45,391 nt of DNA from positions 1 to 45,391 of the forward strand of contig CAZFLD010000032.1 in NCBI GenBank assembly GCA_964519835.1, given 5' to 3'. The notes under the pieces were generated by a model, which searched no databases, was not told the DNA's origin, and worked only from the letters and a program-made list of their open reading frames with translations. The stretch is from CAZFLD01 sp964519835 (GTDB lineage Bacteria > Spirochaetota > Spirochaetia > DSM-27196 > CAZFLD01). The translations under genes were made by a program, and so were the position numbers. Shown here piece after piece: positions 1 through 7,697 of this stretch (its first letter is position 1; each line of letters begins with the position of its first letter).

Positions 1-29
1 GCCTCGTCGTGCTGTTCCAGGTACTCTAA
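1..29 (+). CDS. 3' end of an upstream copy of the coiled-coil repeat protein (partial)
   Basis: The first 29 bases are identical to 654-682, the last codons and TAA stop of the complete copies. They encode the end of the C-terminal hydrophobic segment. The rest of this copy lies outside the window. Confidence 0.85.
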
Positions 30-187
30 CCCGTCACCCCTGTCGACATCGACCACGCCACCCACCCCCACCAACTTGAAGCAAACCCCCGTTTCCACCG
101 GTTATATCTCACGAGGCGTTGTCAAAGGAAAGCCGGCCCCGGCGCCAATACGGGACGGCGCAAGTCCGCCGATTGGAGTATACTGTT

Positions 188-682
188 ATGGGAAGTCCAG
201 CCATGAACCTGACCGAAGATCAACTGTCGTCCATCGCCGACCAGGTAGCCGATCGCCTGACCAAAACGGCAGTGCCTGTACGGACCCAATCCGAGACGCT
301 CCCCATGGTCCAACTGCCGCCGGAGTTCTACCAGCTCCAGCGCGAAAGCTCGGATCGCCTGGCGCGACTCGAAGAGCGGGTGGACCAGGGCTTTGCCTCC
401 GTAGAGAAACGCTTCGAGGACCTTATCCACCAGATGGACCGACGTTTCGACCAGGTGGACAAACGCTTCGAGGACCTTATCCACCAGATGGACAAACGTT
501 TCGACCAGGTGGACAAACGTTTCGAGCAGGTCGACAAACGTTTCGAGCAGGTCGAGCGGCGTTTCGAGGCGGTCGATCGTCGCTTCGAGCAACTCGACAA
601 ACGGTTCGCGGGCCTGGTCGCGCTGATCTCCGTCGCGACCGCCATCGTCGGCGGCCTCGTCGTGCTGTTCCAGGTACTCTAA
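188..682 (+). CDS. Bdr-like heptad-repeat coiled-coil protein with C-terminal membrane anchor, copy 1
   Basis: The protein has 164 residues. Residues 1-55 form a short N-terminal region. Residues about 60-140 are dominated by seven-residue units of the type RF(E/D)QVDK, a classic heptad coiled coil. Within these, a 54-bp DNA unit is repeated at 410-463 and 464-517. The last ~25 residues are a hydrophobic helix ending right at the C-terminus, so a tail-anchored membrane protein is likely. The layout (charged repeats of variable number, then a terminal TM) resembles Borrelia Bdr proteins and DUF1640-like coiled coils; this is resemblance of architecture, not proven homology. The ATG at 188 is chosen because GGAG lies at 175-178, nine bases upstream. 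A TTG at 119 in frame has no such support. Function unknown. Confidence 0.8.
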   Translation: MGSPAMNLTEDQLSSIADQVADRLTKTAVPVRTQSETLPMVQLPPEFYQLQRESSDRLARLEERVDQGFASVEKRFEDLIHQMDRRFDQVDKRFEDLIHQMDKRFDQVDKRFEQVDKRFEQVERRFEAVDRRFEQLDKRFAGLVALISVATAIVGGLVVLFQVL

Positions 683-840
683 CCCGTCACCCCTGTCGAC
701 ATCGACCACGCCACCCACCCCCACCAACTTGAAGCAAACCCCCGTTTCCACCGGTTATATCTCACGAGGCGTTGTCAAAGGAAAGCCGGCCCCGGCGCCA
801 ATACGGGACGGCGCAAGTCCGCCGATTGGAGTATACTGTT

Positions 841-1335
841 ATGGGAAGTCCAGCCATGAACCTGACCGAAGATCAACTGTCGTCCATCGCCGACCAGGTA
901 GCCGATCGCCTGACCAAAACGGCAGTGCCTGTACGGACCCAATCCGAGACGCTCCCCATGGTCCAACTGCCGCCGGAGTTCTACCAGCTCCAGCGCGAAA
1001 GCTCGGATCGCCTGGCGCGACTCGAAGAGCGGGTGGACCAGGGCTTTGCCTCCGTAGAGAAACGCTTCGAGGACCTTATCCACCAGATGGACCGACGTTT
1101 CGACCAGGTGGACAAACGCTTCGAGGACCTTATCCACCAGATGGACAAACGTTTCGACCAGGTGGACAAACGTTTCGAGCAGGTCGACAAACGTTTCGAG
1201 CAGGTCGAGCGGCGTTTCGAGGCGGTCGATCGTCGCTTCGAGCAACTCGACAAACGGTTCGCGGGCCTGGTCGCGCTGATCTCCGTCGCGACCGCCATCG
1301 TCGGCGGCCTCGTCGTGCTGTTCCAGGTACTCTAA
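841..1335 (+). CDS. Bdr-like heptad-repeat coiled-coil protein with C-terminal membrane anchor, copy 2
   Basis: This is the same 164-residue protein as the one encoded at 188-682, offset by 653 bp, with the same GGAG site upstream of the ATG. It is the last copy of the tandem array: sequence identity to the first copy continues only 26 bases past its stop codon. Two identical genes side by side are prone to recombination, so copy number may vary between cells. The internal seven-residue repeats could also change in number by slippage, as known for Bdr genes. The antisense strand is also open across this gene, but that is a by-product of the repeat composition. Confidence 0.8.
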   Translation: MGSPAMNLTEDQLSSIADQVADRLTKTAVPVRTQSETLPMVQLPPEFYQLQRESSDRLARLEERVDQGFASVEKRFEDLIHQMDRRFDQVDKRFEDLIHQMDKRFDQVDKRFEQVDKRFEQVERRFEAVDRRFEQLDKRFAGLVALISVATAIVGGLVVLFQVL

Positions 1336-1572
1336 CCCGTCACCCCTGTCGACATCGACCATGCCGTGCACCGGCGATCACAATGCCGATCTCGTCGCAC
1401 CGGCAACGTGAAAACGGCCGCAATCGGCCTATCGGGACGCAAGAGAGGAGTGGCCCGCGGACGTTGACGCCTCCGGCACCCATCAGAGACCACTTGTCCT
1501 GCTGAGCGAACTAAAAGATGCGACACGGTCCGCGATGTTTTCGTGATCGTGAATGTTGAGTACTCTAGACGT

Positions 1573-2085
1573 ATGAAAACCAACAACGGACGAAAGCGTA
1601 GCAAGCGGCCCGGCAGGTCGAGGCTGCGTTCTCGTCGGCTTTTTTTGTCCGGGAGGCGATCGATCAACGAGCTGGAGTTTGTTACGGACACCTGCCCGGG
1701 CTACAACCTCGGAAAGGCCTACAAGCGGGTTACCCGCGAGTTCGAATCGGAGTTTCGGGACAGCGGGTTATCCCTTGCCCAGTTTGCCCTCCTGGTCAAT
1801 ATCGGGCGTGGCGAGCCGGCGAGCGGCTCCCAGATTGCGCGTCGCCTCGGCTCCGATCTTAGTACTCTGTCCCGTACTATCGAGCTCCTGGTAAAACGGG
1901 GGCTTGTTGCGCAGCGGCGGGGGGAAGATCGGCGTGTCCGTATCTATTCGCTCACGGAAGCCGGCCGCGCCTCCCTGGCGGAGTCGCTACCAAAGTGGCG
2001 TACCGCTAAACATCGTACCCTGCGGGAAATCGACGGGTCCCAGTGGCGCCGTACGCTTCGGCAGCTGCGACAGTTGGGGGCATGA
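1573..2085 (+). CDS. MarR-family winged-helix transcriptional regulator
   Basis: The protein has about 170 residues. The central part matches MarR: an N-terminal dimerisation helix (from CPGYNLGKAYKRV), a helix-turn-helix with SGSQIARRLGSDLSTLSRTIELLVKRGLV, and a beta wing with the family hallmark RRGEDRRVRIYSLTEAGR. MarR proteins bind palindromic operators as dimers and usually release DNA on binding a small ligand or on oxidation. The first ~34 residues are unusually rich in Arg and Lys and are not typical, so the true start may lie further downstream (TTG at 1645 is in frame); GTG at 1543 is also in frame. No Shine-Dalgarno precedes 1573, but TACTCT sits at 1561-1566, so the message may be leaderless. 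It is the only regulator in the 1.5-14.2 kb stretch and is the likely reader of the shared 12-bp motif found there. I see no copy of that motif before the gene itself. Confidence 0.88.
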   Translation: MKTNNGRKRSKRPGRSRLRSRRLFLSGRRSINELEFVTDTCPGYNLGKAYKRVTREFESEFRDSGLSLAQFALLVNIGRGEPASGSQIARRLGSDLSTLSRTIELLVKRGLVAQRRGEDRRVRIYSLTEAGRASLAESLPKWRTAKHRTLREIDGSQWRRTLRQLRQLGA

Positions 2086-2181
2086 CCGGCATGCCGCGCC
2101 GGCGAATCGCACCGGACGGGAGGCGCGACATCCGGCGCGGAATCGGCTCACCGGGTTGGTCGTCGGCACAGAGGGTCTTTG

Positions 2182-2211
2182 TCGACGGTACCTGCAGTTA
2201 CAAGTAAATTA
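2182..2211 (+). promoter_or_regulatory. Promoter with operator motif A (acyltransferase operon)
   Basis: The motif CTGCAGTTACAA at 2192-2203 matches TTGYAGATRCAA in 10 of 12 positions. It lies in the spacer between TCGACG (2182-2187) and TAAATT (2205-2210), 17 bp apart. The ATG at 2218 is seven bases after the -10 hexamer, so the transcript would be leaderless. The promoter call is inference. Confidence 0.5.
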
Positions 2212-2217
2212 GACGGT

Positions 2218-3099
2218 ATGCGGCAGGCCACCTCCCAAGCCGGGAGCACCGTTAATACAGCTCGCGCCCCTGAACTGGACGTACAGGGCTTGTTTCTCGC
2301 CAAGAATCCGGGTCTGGCCGGGCGGCTTCCCCCGGTTGCCCTCCGTATTCTGGAACGGGTTATACATCAGCGGGAGTTGCGCCGTGTTATCGCGCGTTCC
2401 GCCGCCTCCTGCGGCTGCGATTTTGTGGACGAGGTGCTTGGTATGCTCCGCATACACGTCGAGTTCGTCGACGACCATCATGTCCCCGATCATCCGAGAA
2501 TAGTAATCTGTGCCAATCATCCGACCGGTGGCGTGGATGGATTGGTGCTTCTGCACCTGCTTTGCCGACGCTTTGGCACGGTCCTTACCCCCGCGAACGA
2601 CCTCCTTCTTGCCCTTCCTCCTCTGCGGGACTCGGTTGCCGCCATCGACAAGTTCGGCTCCAACCGCGGACGCTTTAGTGAGTTGGATGCCATGTACGCC
2701 TCGGATAGACCGGTACTGGTGTTTCCCGCCGGTCGAACGGCACGAGTCCGGGGTGGTCGCCTGCGCGAGTTTCCCTGGGAGAAGTCGGTTGTGAAATACG
2801 CGCGGCGCCATGGCCGGCCCGTGGTCCCCGCCTACGTGTCGGGGCGTAACTCTCCTCACTTTTACACCGTTTGGCAATTGCGGCGGGCCCTGGGCATACG
2901 TCTCAACTTCGAAATGCTTCTGCTCGTCGACGAGCTGTTTCGCAAGAAAAACTCCCATGTCACGGTTCGCTTTGGTCCTGCGGTGCCTTTGGGAGCGGCC
3001 GCCGGTCCTGAATGCGACCGCGCGCTGGCCCAAACAATCAGGCGCATTGTCGAGCGCGACCTAGGCTACGGCGGCCCGAGAACGGTGGCCGAAAAATGA
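2218..3099 (+). CDS. PlsC/LPLAT-family acyltransferase (OlsA/GlsA-like)
   Basis: This 293-residue protein has the lysophospholipid acyltransferase signature NHPTGGVDG (the HX4D catalytic motif), followed by a conserved FPAGRTARVR block and the GRPVVPAYVSG stretch. Such enzymes move an acyl chain from acyl-ACP or acyl-CoA to a hydroxyl group at the cytoplasmic membrane face. The NHP-GG-DG variant is typical of the branch often labelled hemolysin-like, found in ornithine- and glycine-lipid synthesis (OlsA/GlsA). The next gene, 11 bp downstream, is a GNAT-type N-acyltransferase of the matching OlsB/GlsB kind, which strengthens this reading. ATG 2218 is chosen over TTG 2179 because the predicted -10 ends seven bases before it. 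The substrate amino acid cannot be told from sequence. Confidence 0.82.
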   Translation: MRQATSQAGSTVNTARAPELDVQGLFLAKNPGLAGRLPPVALRILERVIHQRELRRVIARSAASCGCDFVDEVLGMLRIHVEFVDDHHVPDHPRIVICANHPTGGVDGLVLLHLLCRRFGTVLTPANDLLLALPPLRDSVAAIDKFGSNRGRFSELDAMYASDRPVLVFPAGRTARVRGGRLREFPWEKSVVKYARRHGRPVVPAYVSGRNSPHFYTVWQLRRALGIRLNFEMLLLVDELFRKKNSHVTVRFGPAVPLGAAAGPECDRALAQTIRRIVERDLGYGGPRTVAEK

Positions 3100-3109
3100 T
3101 GAGGACCTA

Positions 3110-4090
3110 ATGAAGCAAACACCGCTTGCAGCTCCTATCGACGCGGAAGCCCTAAAGGCCGAGTTACGACCCGACATGCTGCTTCGAAGCTTTCGTGGAT
3201 TAGAGGTGTATGTGACCACGGCCCGGGAATCGCCGGCGCTTATGTCCGAGATCGGCCGAATACGCGAGCGCGAGTATCGCGCGGTAGGCGCGGGACGTGG
3301 CGATTCCCGCGACATCGACGACCACGATACCTCCGAGGTCTGTTATAAGCAGATTGTCGCCTGGGACCCGGAGCACCGCCAGATCGTCGCCCTATACCGG
3401 TCCCTGTTTGGAGCCGAAGCCATGCAGCACCTGGGTCCGGAGGCGCTGAGAACCGGGCAGCTTTTTGAGTTTTCGCCGCGCTTCCTCGACGACTACGTGC
3501 CTGTCTCCGTCGAGCTCGGTCGATCGGTCGTTAATCGAGACGCGGCGCGGGCCATGGCCGGACTCTTTGCCGTCTGGGCGGGCCTGGGAGCGATCGTGGC
3601 GGAGTTTCCCTGTATCCGGTATCTGTTTGGAAACGTATCGATCTATCCGGTCTGGCCCCCACGGGCGGTGGACACCCTCCTGGCCTACCTTTACGAGGCG
3701 CACCCCGGCCCTTCACTCCTGGTTTGTGCTCGCCCGGAGCGGGCCTACCGGTCGTCTGCCATTGAGGCGTTGCGAGCGGGGTATCGTGGACTGTCGATCG
3801 ACGAGGCCTTTTCAAAGCTCCTTTCGCGGCTAAAAGAACTGGGTGTGGCGCCGCCGCCGATACTCCTGTCCTACCTAAAGGCAACAGACGCCCTTGCCGT
3901 TTTTGATACCGTTCTGGACTCCGACTTTGGCAACTCCCTCGAAACCTTCCTGTGGGTGCCGACGGAGTCGCTAAACCAGCGGACCCGGCATCGTTTTGTT
4001 GAGAGCTACGGAGGGAGAAACGCGCCGGCCGTTCGCCGGCTTTGTCCCGTGCCTCTTCCGTCGCGGAGCTCGCAAGGCGGCCGCCGATGA
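3110..4090 (+). CDS. GNAT-fold N-acyltransferase (OlsB/GlsB-like, aminolipid synthesis)
   Basis: The 326-residue protein resembles the acyl-ACP-dependent N-acyltransferases that make 3-hydroxyacyl-amino acids (OlsB, GlsB). The recognisable segments are IGRIREREYRAVGAG near residue 45, DIDDHDT, then YKQIVAWDPEHRQIVALYR and FEFSPRFLDDYVPVSVELGR around residues 80-140. In the known pathway OlsB/GlsB acts first and the PlsC-like partner adds the second acyl chain, giving a phosphate-free lipid. Both are encoded here in one operon, in the reverse order. The start follows a GAGG at the end of the previous gene, and the stop overlaps the next ATG (ATGA at 4087-4090). The C-terminal ~25 residues are Arg/Ser/Pro-rich and not conserved in appearance. 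Substrate specificity is unknown. Confidence 0.75.
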   Translation: MKQTPLAAPIDAEALKAELRPDMLLRSFRGLEVYVTTARESPALMSEIGRIREREYRAVGAGRGDSRDIDDHDTSEVCYKQIVAWDPEHRQIVALYRSLFGAEAMQHLGPEALRTGQLFEFSPRFLDDYVPVSVELGRSVVNRDAARAMAGLFAVWAGLGAIVAEFPCIRYLFGNVSIYPVWPPRAVDTLLAYLYEAHPGPSLLVCARPERAYRSSAIEALRAGYRGLSIDEAFSKLLSRLKELGVAPPPILLSYLKATDALAVFDTVLDSDFGNSLETFLWVPTESLNQRTRHRFVESYGGRNAPAVRRLCPVPLPSRSSQGGRR

Positions 4091-4977
4091 CTGAAGCTCA
4101 GGGAGCCGTTCTCGCCATGCTTGTCGGGGTTGCGGGCACGACGACCATTCACCTGTCCAAGGGAATCATGCGGCTCGGGCTCCTGCGAGTCAGGCAGCCT
4201 GAATATTCCAAGCGACGGGCCCGCCTGATCTACGCTCTCGGCATTGCCATGAACTTCACCAATCCCCTGTGGGTGATCGTAGCAAACCGGTTCGCGCCCA
4301 CGGTGTTCTACACGTCGATGTACGGGCTCGGCCTCTTGCCCCTGTTGCTGTTCTCGCGATCTCGGCTGGCGGAGCGACTGTACCCCCGGCAATACGCGGC
4401 TGCGGGTGTGATCGTCGTCGGTACCTTGCTAATAGGGGTGGGTAACCTGCTCGGTGGTAAGCCGAGTCTTTTTGGGGCGAATCGGAGCGTGCTTGTGGGC
4501 GTTGTTATCGCGTGGTTTGTCGGCATGCCGCTGCTTGTTGCGCTATTTCGGCGGCGGCCGGTTGCCTTTCAGGAGCTGCTTTTTGGCGTTGCCGCTGGGG
4601 GCATGGCGGCGCTAGAAGCCGTCATGAAAGGGGTCTCCCAAGCGGGTGCAACCGAGAACACCTTTCTTCCCCAGTCTCCCGGATCGTGGTGGTTGTTTGC
4701 CGTGAGTTTTCTTGGTGCGTCCGGCGCGTTTGCCATGATTCAGTGGTCCTATCTTCGCCGCTGCCGAGCCTCCATGATGAGCTCGGTCTACAACGTCTCC
4801 TACGTAGCTACGCCGCTTGTGCTTACGGCAATTATCGTACCGGGAGCCTCGCTTCACGTTTGGAGCATCGCCGGTTTGTTGGTGATTTCCGCGGGAATAG
4901 TGCTTATCGGCTGGTTGCCCGCCCGGAGACCGGGCGCCGACACCACGCCTTCGTCAATTCAGGCAAACGAGGACTAA
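4087..4977 (+). CDS. DMT (EamA/NIPA-like) family integral membrane transporter
   Basis: The 296-residue protein has about nine to ten hydrophobic segments and a C-terminal half that repeats the pattern of the first, as in the drug/metabolite transporter superfamily. The loops are short with positively charged ends (for example FSRSRLAERLYPRQ). The ATG overlaps the stop of the N-acyltransferase gene by the ATGA arrangement, so translation is coupled. A transporter in an aminolipid operon could move a precursor or the lipid, but no substrate can be read from the sequence. The upstream half has an atypical stretch, KGIMRLGLLRVRQPEYSKRR, between the first two segments. A Mg-transporting NIPA-like role is an alternative within the same fold. 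Confidence 0.7.
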   Translation: MTEAQGAVLAMLVGVAGTTTIHLSKGIMRLGLLRVRQPEYSKRRARLIYALGIAMNFTNPLWVIVANRFAPTVFYTSMYGLGLLPLLLFSRSRLAERLYPRQYAAAGVIVVGTLLIGVGNLLGGKPSLFGANRSVLVGVVIAWFVGMPLLVALFRRRPVAFQELLFGVAAGGMAALEAVMKGVSQAGATENTFLPQSPGSWWLFAVSFLGASGAFAMIQWSYLRRCRASMMSSVYNVSYVATPLVLTAIIVPGASLHVWSIAGLLVISAGIVLIGWLPARRPGADTTPSSIQANED

Positions 4978-5001
4978 AACACCGATGCTGTCGCGGTGCG
5001 G

Positions 5002-5478
5002 TCAATTTTCTAGGCCGGCTCGCAGGGCGGGCCAATTCCGATCGGCTTCTTGAATATTAGTGTCTATGTCGGCGCGAAATTGATCCTGGAAATCCTGATT
5101 CAGATTTAGAAATAGGCGACCGTTGTGGATCGTCCAGAGCTGCGGGTCGGCCGGTTGTACTTGGCTCTGCGAAGCGGCGTAGGCGCAGTAGCCTCCGTAA
5201 TGAGGTGCGTATCGCTGCGGATCGTCCGCAAACATGTCGCGATGCTCGGTCGAAACAAAGTGCCATTCGGCATTGTCCCACTCGAAGCTGTACTGGGGAT
5301 CCCCTTCCGTTGCCTCGCCAAGAGTAAAATACGCAACGGGATCATAGCCCGCAATGGCGATGCCGTCGGTTGTGTTTACCACGCCCTCCGGGGTGCCGCC
5401 GGCAACCGCGAAGCCTGCAACGCCCATTAGCAAAAACGCCCCAACGACCATCACTTGTTTGCCTCTGTGCAACATCAT
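5002..5478 (-). CDS. Secreted YHS-domain protein
   Basis: The 158-residue protein starts with a signal peptide (residues 1-26, ending AVAG) and contains a YHS domain: IAIAGYDPVAYFTLGEATEGD, then YSFEWDNAEWHFVSTEHRDMF, then PQRYAPHYGGYCAYA. YHS domains occur in metal-binding and metal-transport proteins, where they are thought to bind a metal or cofactor; family members of this secreted type have no proven activity. GGAGG lies at 5483-5487 just before the start; the adjacent ATG at 5475 is an equal possibility. The gene has its own promoter with operator motif B, placed at the very end of the TVP38 gene upstream on the same strand. It converges with the DMT transporter gene, with 24 bp between stops. 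Confidence 0.85.
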   Translation of the reverse strand: MMLHRGKQVMVVGAFLLMGVAGFAVAGGTPEGVVNTTDGIAIAGYDPVAYFTLGEATEGDPQYSFEWDNAEWHFVSTEHRDMFADDPQRYAPHYGGYCAYAASQSQVQPADPQLWTIHNGRLFLNLNQDFQDQFRADIDTNIQEADRNWPALRAGLEN

Positions 5479-5496
5479 TTATCCTCCGCGTTAATT

Positions 5497-5539
5497 TTGT
5501 ATCTACAAGTAGAATACTATTCCTGAGAGAACCTGTCAT
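5497..5539 (-). promoter_or_regulatory. Promoter with operator motif B (YHS gene)
   Basis: On the minus strand ATGACA (5534-5539), a 17-bp spacer and TATTCT (5511-5516) form a good promoter. Two bases downstream of the -10 lies TTGTAGATACAA (5497-5508), a perfect 5-2-5 inverted repeat and a 12/12 match to the consensus TTGYAGATRCAA. A bound dimer there would cover the transcription start. Confidence 0.75.
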
Positions 5540-6224
5540 CATTTACGTGAGACTTCATGATGATGTTGCGAAGGCCAAAGGGGTTAAACCGTCTTACTAT
5601 CGCCGGCAGGGCCAGGACCAGCACGGCGATGAGGCCGCCGAGTACCGTTGCAAGCACCGGATGATCGAGCACTGCCGACCCGACGGTCGTGTAGAACCAG
5701 GTCCAGGGAATCATGCCGATAACGGTCCACATCAGAAAGCTTCGGAACTTCATGTCGCTGAGGCCGGCGCCATAGCTCACGAGATCAAAGGAGAGTACGG
5801 GAATCAGCCTGGCTACAAGGACGATGACGGACAGACCGTGCGGGGTACATCCCTCACAGAAACGGATGTCTTTGCCCGTGAGCGTGTGAATCGCCCGGCG
5901 CCCGAGATGTCTGGCGATCAGGAAGGCGGTTGCCGCGCCAAGGGCACCGCCCGTAACGGCAATTGCGGTGCCAAACACGGACCCGTAGACCATGCCCAGA
6001 ACCGCCGCGATCGGCACATTAGGAATCGGCGAAATGACGACGGTAATCGCCATCACCAGAACGAGAATCAGCGGCGCCCACCATCCGGCCCGTTCCACGA
6101 AGTCCTTGAGCTTCTCTCGGGTAAACAGACTCCGAAGATCCGAAATTGCCAGCACGAGGACCGCCAGGACCACCAGGATCACGAGAGGCGCCGCGGCAAG
6201 CGCCCGCTTGTGGAGCGGCGCCAC
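5517..6224 (-). CDS. TVP38/TMEM64 (VTT/DedA-type) membrane protein
   Basis: The 235-residue protein has about six hydrophobic segments and the family's core: SPIPNVPIAAVLGMVYG near residue 65, GAATAFLIARHLGRR near residue 100, and LVARLIPVLSFDLVSYGAGLS near residue 140, followed by FRSFLMWTVIGMIPWTWFYTTVG. VTT-domain proteins act at the membrane, and some family members are linked to lipid scrambling or membrane homeostasis. That fits a locus with three acyltransferases. The GTG start is 30 bp downstream of the small STAS-like gene, with which it forms one transcript from promoter C. The end of the gene overlaps the promoter of the YHS gene. Confidence 0.85.
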   Translation of the reverse strand: MAPLHKRALAAAPLVILVVLAVLVLAISDLRSLFTREKLKDFVERAGWWAPLILVLVMAITVVISPIPNVPIAAVLGMVYGSVFGTAIAVTGGALGAATAFLIARHLGRRAIHTLTGKDIRFCEGCTPHGLSVIVLVARLIPVLSFDLVSYGAGLSDMKFRSFLMWTVIGMIPWTWFYTTVGSAVLDHPVLATVLGGLIAVLVLALPAIVRRFNPFGLRNIIMKSHVNDDRFSQE

Positions 6225-6254
6225 GTCAGAACCGTGCCCTTTCGGTGCCGGTAT

Positions 6255-6629
6255 CTATTTGCGTATCCACTCCAATACTTCGTCGAGGCTTTGGGCAACG
6301 TAGGTCTCGTAATCGCGACCTCCCTCTTTGCCGCCCTTGATTAGGAACTCGATGGTCATCTGTTTTTTGGGCTCCGCAGTGACAACACCCCAACGCTTGA
6401 TGCCGGCATCGTTTGCGGTCTTACCGGTCTGGAGCCACAACTCCTGGATCGATTTCCCCCAGGCGTTGTCCATTTGCACATCAACGATCATTCTGTCGAT
6501 CTTTGGGTCGGCGACCTTCTGTTGGAAATCGGGGAATATCTCGGTAAACGTGTCCGGTCCCGCTTCCTTTTTGAAAAGAAAATACGCGATATTGCCGTCG
6601 ATGATCTTGCTCTCCGCGTGCTCGCTCAT
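6255..6629 (-). CDS. Small soluble protein, possibly STAS/SpoIIAA-like
   Basis: The 124-residue protein has no signal peptide or membrane segment. The alternating strand/helix pattern and the C-terminal ending YVAQSLDEVLEWI resemble SpoIIAA-like (STAS fold) single-domain proteins, but no diagnostic phosphorylatable motif is visible, so the assignment is weak. It is the first gene of the transcript driven by promoter C and is followed 30 bp later by the TVP38 gene. AAAGGAG lies near 6640-6646, a good ribosome binding site for the ATG at 6629. A role as a cytosolic partner of the TVP38 protein is only inferred from the operon. Confidence 0.7.
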   Translation of the reverse strand: MSEHAESKIIDGNIAYFLFKKEAGPDTFTEIFPDFQQKVADPKIDRMIVDVQMDNAWGKSIQELWLQTGKTANDAGIKRWGVVTAEPKKQMTIEFLIKGGKEGGRDYETYVAQSLDEVLEWIRK

Positions 6630-6659
6630 GGTAGCGCTCCTTTGTCAAAGCTACAAAAC

Positions 6660-6704
6660 TTGCATCTGCAAGCTAAAAATAGTCTGCTCGGTCAAACCGG
6701 TCAA
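6660..6704 (-). promoter_or_regulatory. Promoter with operator motif C (STAS-like/TVP38 operon)
   Basis: On the minus strand TTGACC (6699-6704), 17 bp, and TATTTT (6676-6681) form a near-ideal promoter. TTGCAGATGCAA (6660-6671), a perfect 5-2-5 inverted repeat and a 12/12 match to the shared motif, follows four bases after the -10. Confidence 0.75.
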
Positions 6705-6727
6705 GGAAAACTTTGTTCGCGGACGGC

Positions 6728-7633
6728 CTACGGCTTGCTGCGGAGAGCGTCGTGTAGCGCGCGAAGCTCCGACCGGACCTTCTCCGTAATCGCCGTAGAC
6801 CCACGGTCGGCAGTTCCGTACTCCCACGAAGGGATTGGCGAGCCAAATGCCACCCGGACAACCCTGTTTTGCCCACGTCGAGTCATCATCGTGAGTAGCG
6901 CAGCACGGCCCTCGCGCGCAACATTGGAAACCGCGGATGAAGTCAGGAATCTCAGGTGGGGCGGCACCGCGTGAACTGCCTCCGTGTAGACCGGCACAAC
7001 GGGGACACAAAGTCCGGCACGATTCGCTCGGCGGATCAAGAGGTCCACGACCGGGGGCCAATCGCGAAGCATATCGCCCGCGCCCGCGTCGGCGAGAAGC
7101 GCCGGGTCAGGCTCGATGCGGCCGGCCGGGTAGGCGACAACGGCTCCACCGTTGCGGAACGTATCGAGCATGGCGCCGATCGCGGCAGCTCGCGAGGCGA
7201 GCGATTCATCGATCAAGATACATCGAGCGAGGATTCCACGCATGTCCTGCATTAGTTCGCGCCGCTTCGCGACAAAAAATAGATCGTCCCGATCGATGAT
7301 CACCGCGGCGGACGGCAGATCTCCGAGTCCTGGGTGGTTGCCCACGTAGAGGACCGGACCTCGCGGCTGATCGATGCCACGGCCGAGCAAGACACCGGAA
7401 TAGTACCTTCGTAACACCCAGTCCATAGCCTGCGGTAGATCATCGTGTGTAAGTCGCCTGTCCAAGCTGATCAGCCGGAGCACAAAGCGAACGGTCGGCA
7501 GAAAAAACAAGGGCGCCGCGAGGGCGGAGGCAAGTCGAGCCCTGAATCGCGCAAAACGAAACATTTCTCGATAGGCGACTCGCAGCGCAGGAAAGAGCCT
7601 GGAACGAGAATGCAGCCATCGGCTACGCAACAT
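6728..7633 (-). CDS. LPLAT-family acyltransferase (third in the cluster)
   Basis: The 301-residue protein carries GNHPGLGD near residue 98 (the HX4D acyltransferase motif), then FVAKRRELMQDMRG, and VVAYPAGRIEPDPALL, the FPEG-like acceptor-binding block. It is therefore a glycerolipid-type acyltransferase, distant from the one at 2218-3099. The N-terminal ~50 residues contain a hydrophobic, basic segment that probably sits on the membrane. It lies 110 bp downstream of the Fe-S fusion gene on the same strand with no promoter that I can see, so it is probably co-transcribed from promoter D. A hairpin lies in the gap. Acceptor and acyl donor are unknown. Confidence 0.78.
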   Translation of the reverse strand: MLRSRWLHSRSRLFPALRVAYREMFRFARFRARLASALAAPLFFLPTVRFVLRLISLDRRLTHDDLPQAMDWVLRRYYSGVLLGRGIDQPRGPVLYVGNHPGLGDLPSAAVIIDRDDLFFVAKRRELMQDMRGILARCILIDESLASRAAAIGAMLDTFRNGGAVVAYPAGRIEPDPALLADAGAGDMLRDWPPVVDLLIRRANRAGLCVPVVPVYTEAVHAVPPHLRFLTSSAVSNVAREGRAALLTMMTRRGQNRVVRVAFGSPIPSWEYGTADRGSTAITEKVRSELRALHDALRSKP

Positions 7634-7697
7634 GGCAGTAATGTCGAACTAAACGATCTCTCGGGCAACGGTTTTTGCGGCATGCACCCTTCCATCG

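Larger units (their letters stand above)
1..1361. repeat. 653-bp perfect tandem repeat (about 2.1 visible units)
   Basis: Position 1 equals 654 and 1307, and identity continues until 1361, after which the sequence diverges (1362 onward). The period is 653 bp. Each unit holds a complete gene plus its upstream region, and the window opens inside a further unit, so at least three gene copies existed, the first cut off. No difference between the visible copies was noticed on reading. This suggests very recent duplication or an array whose copy number changes. Because the window edge lies inside the repeat, an assembly break or collapsed repeat is also possible. Confidence 0.95.

Noticed and set aside
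76..1505. Long Arg/Pro-rich frames offset from the coiled-coil genes and open antisense frames in the repeat
   Set aside because: They are by-products of the repeat's codon pattern, and the coiled-coil frame has the ribosome site and membrane anchor.
2209..3033. 274-codon minus-strand frame opposite the acyltransferase gene
   Set aside because: The plus strand has the NHPTGG acyltransferase motif and the correct operon context; the minus frame has no motif.
4978..5001. Short hairpin CACCG/CGGTG between convergent stops as a terminator
   Set aside because: Only five pairs with a nine-base loop and a poor T-run; not convincing.
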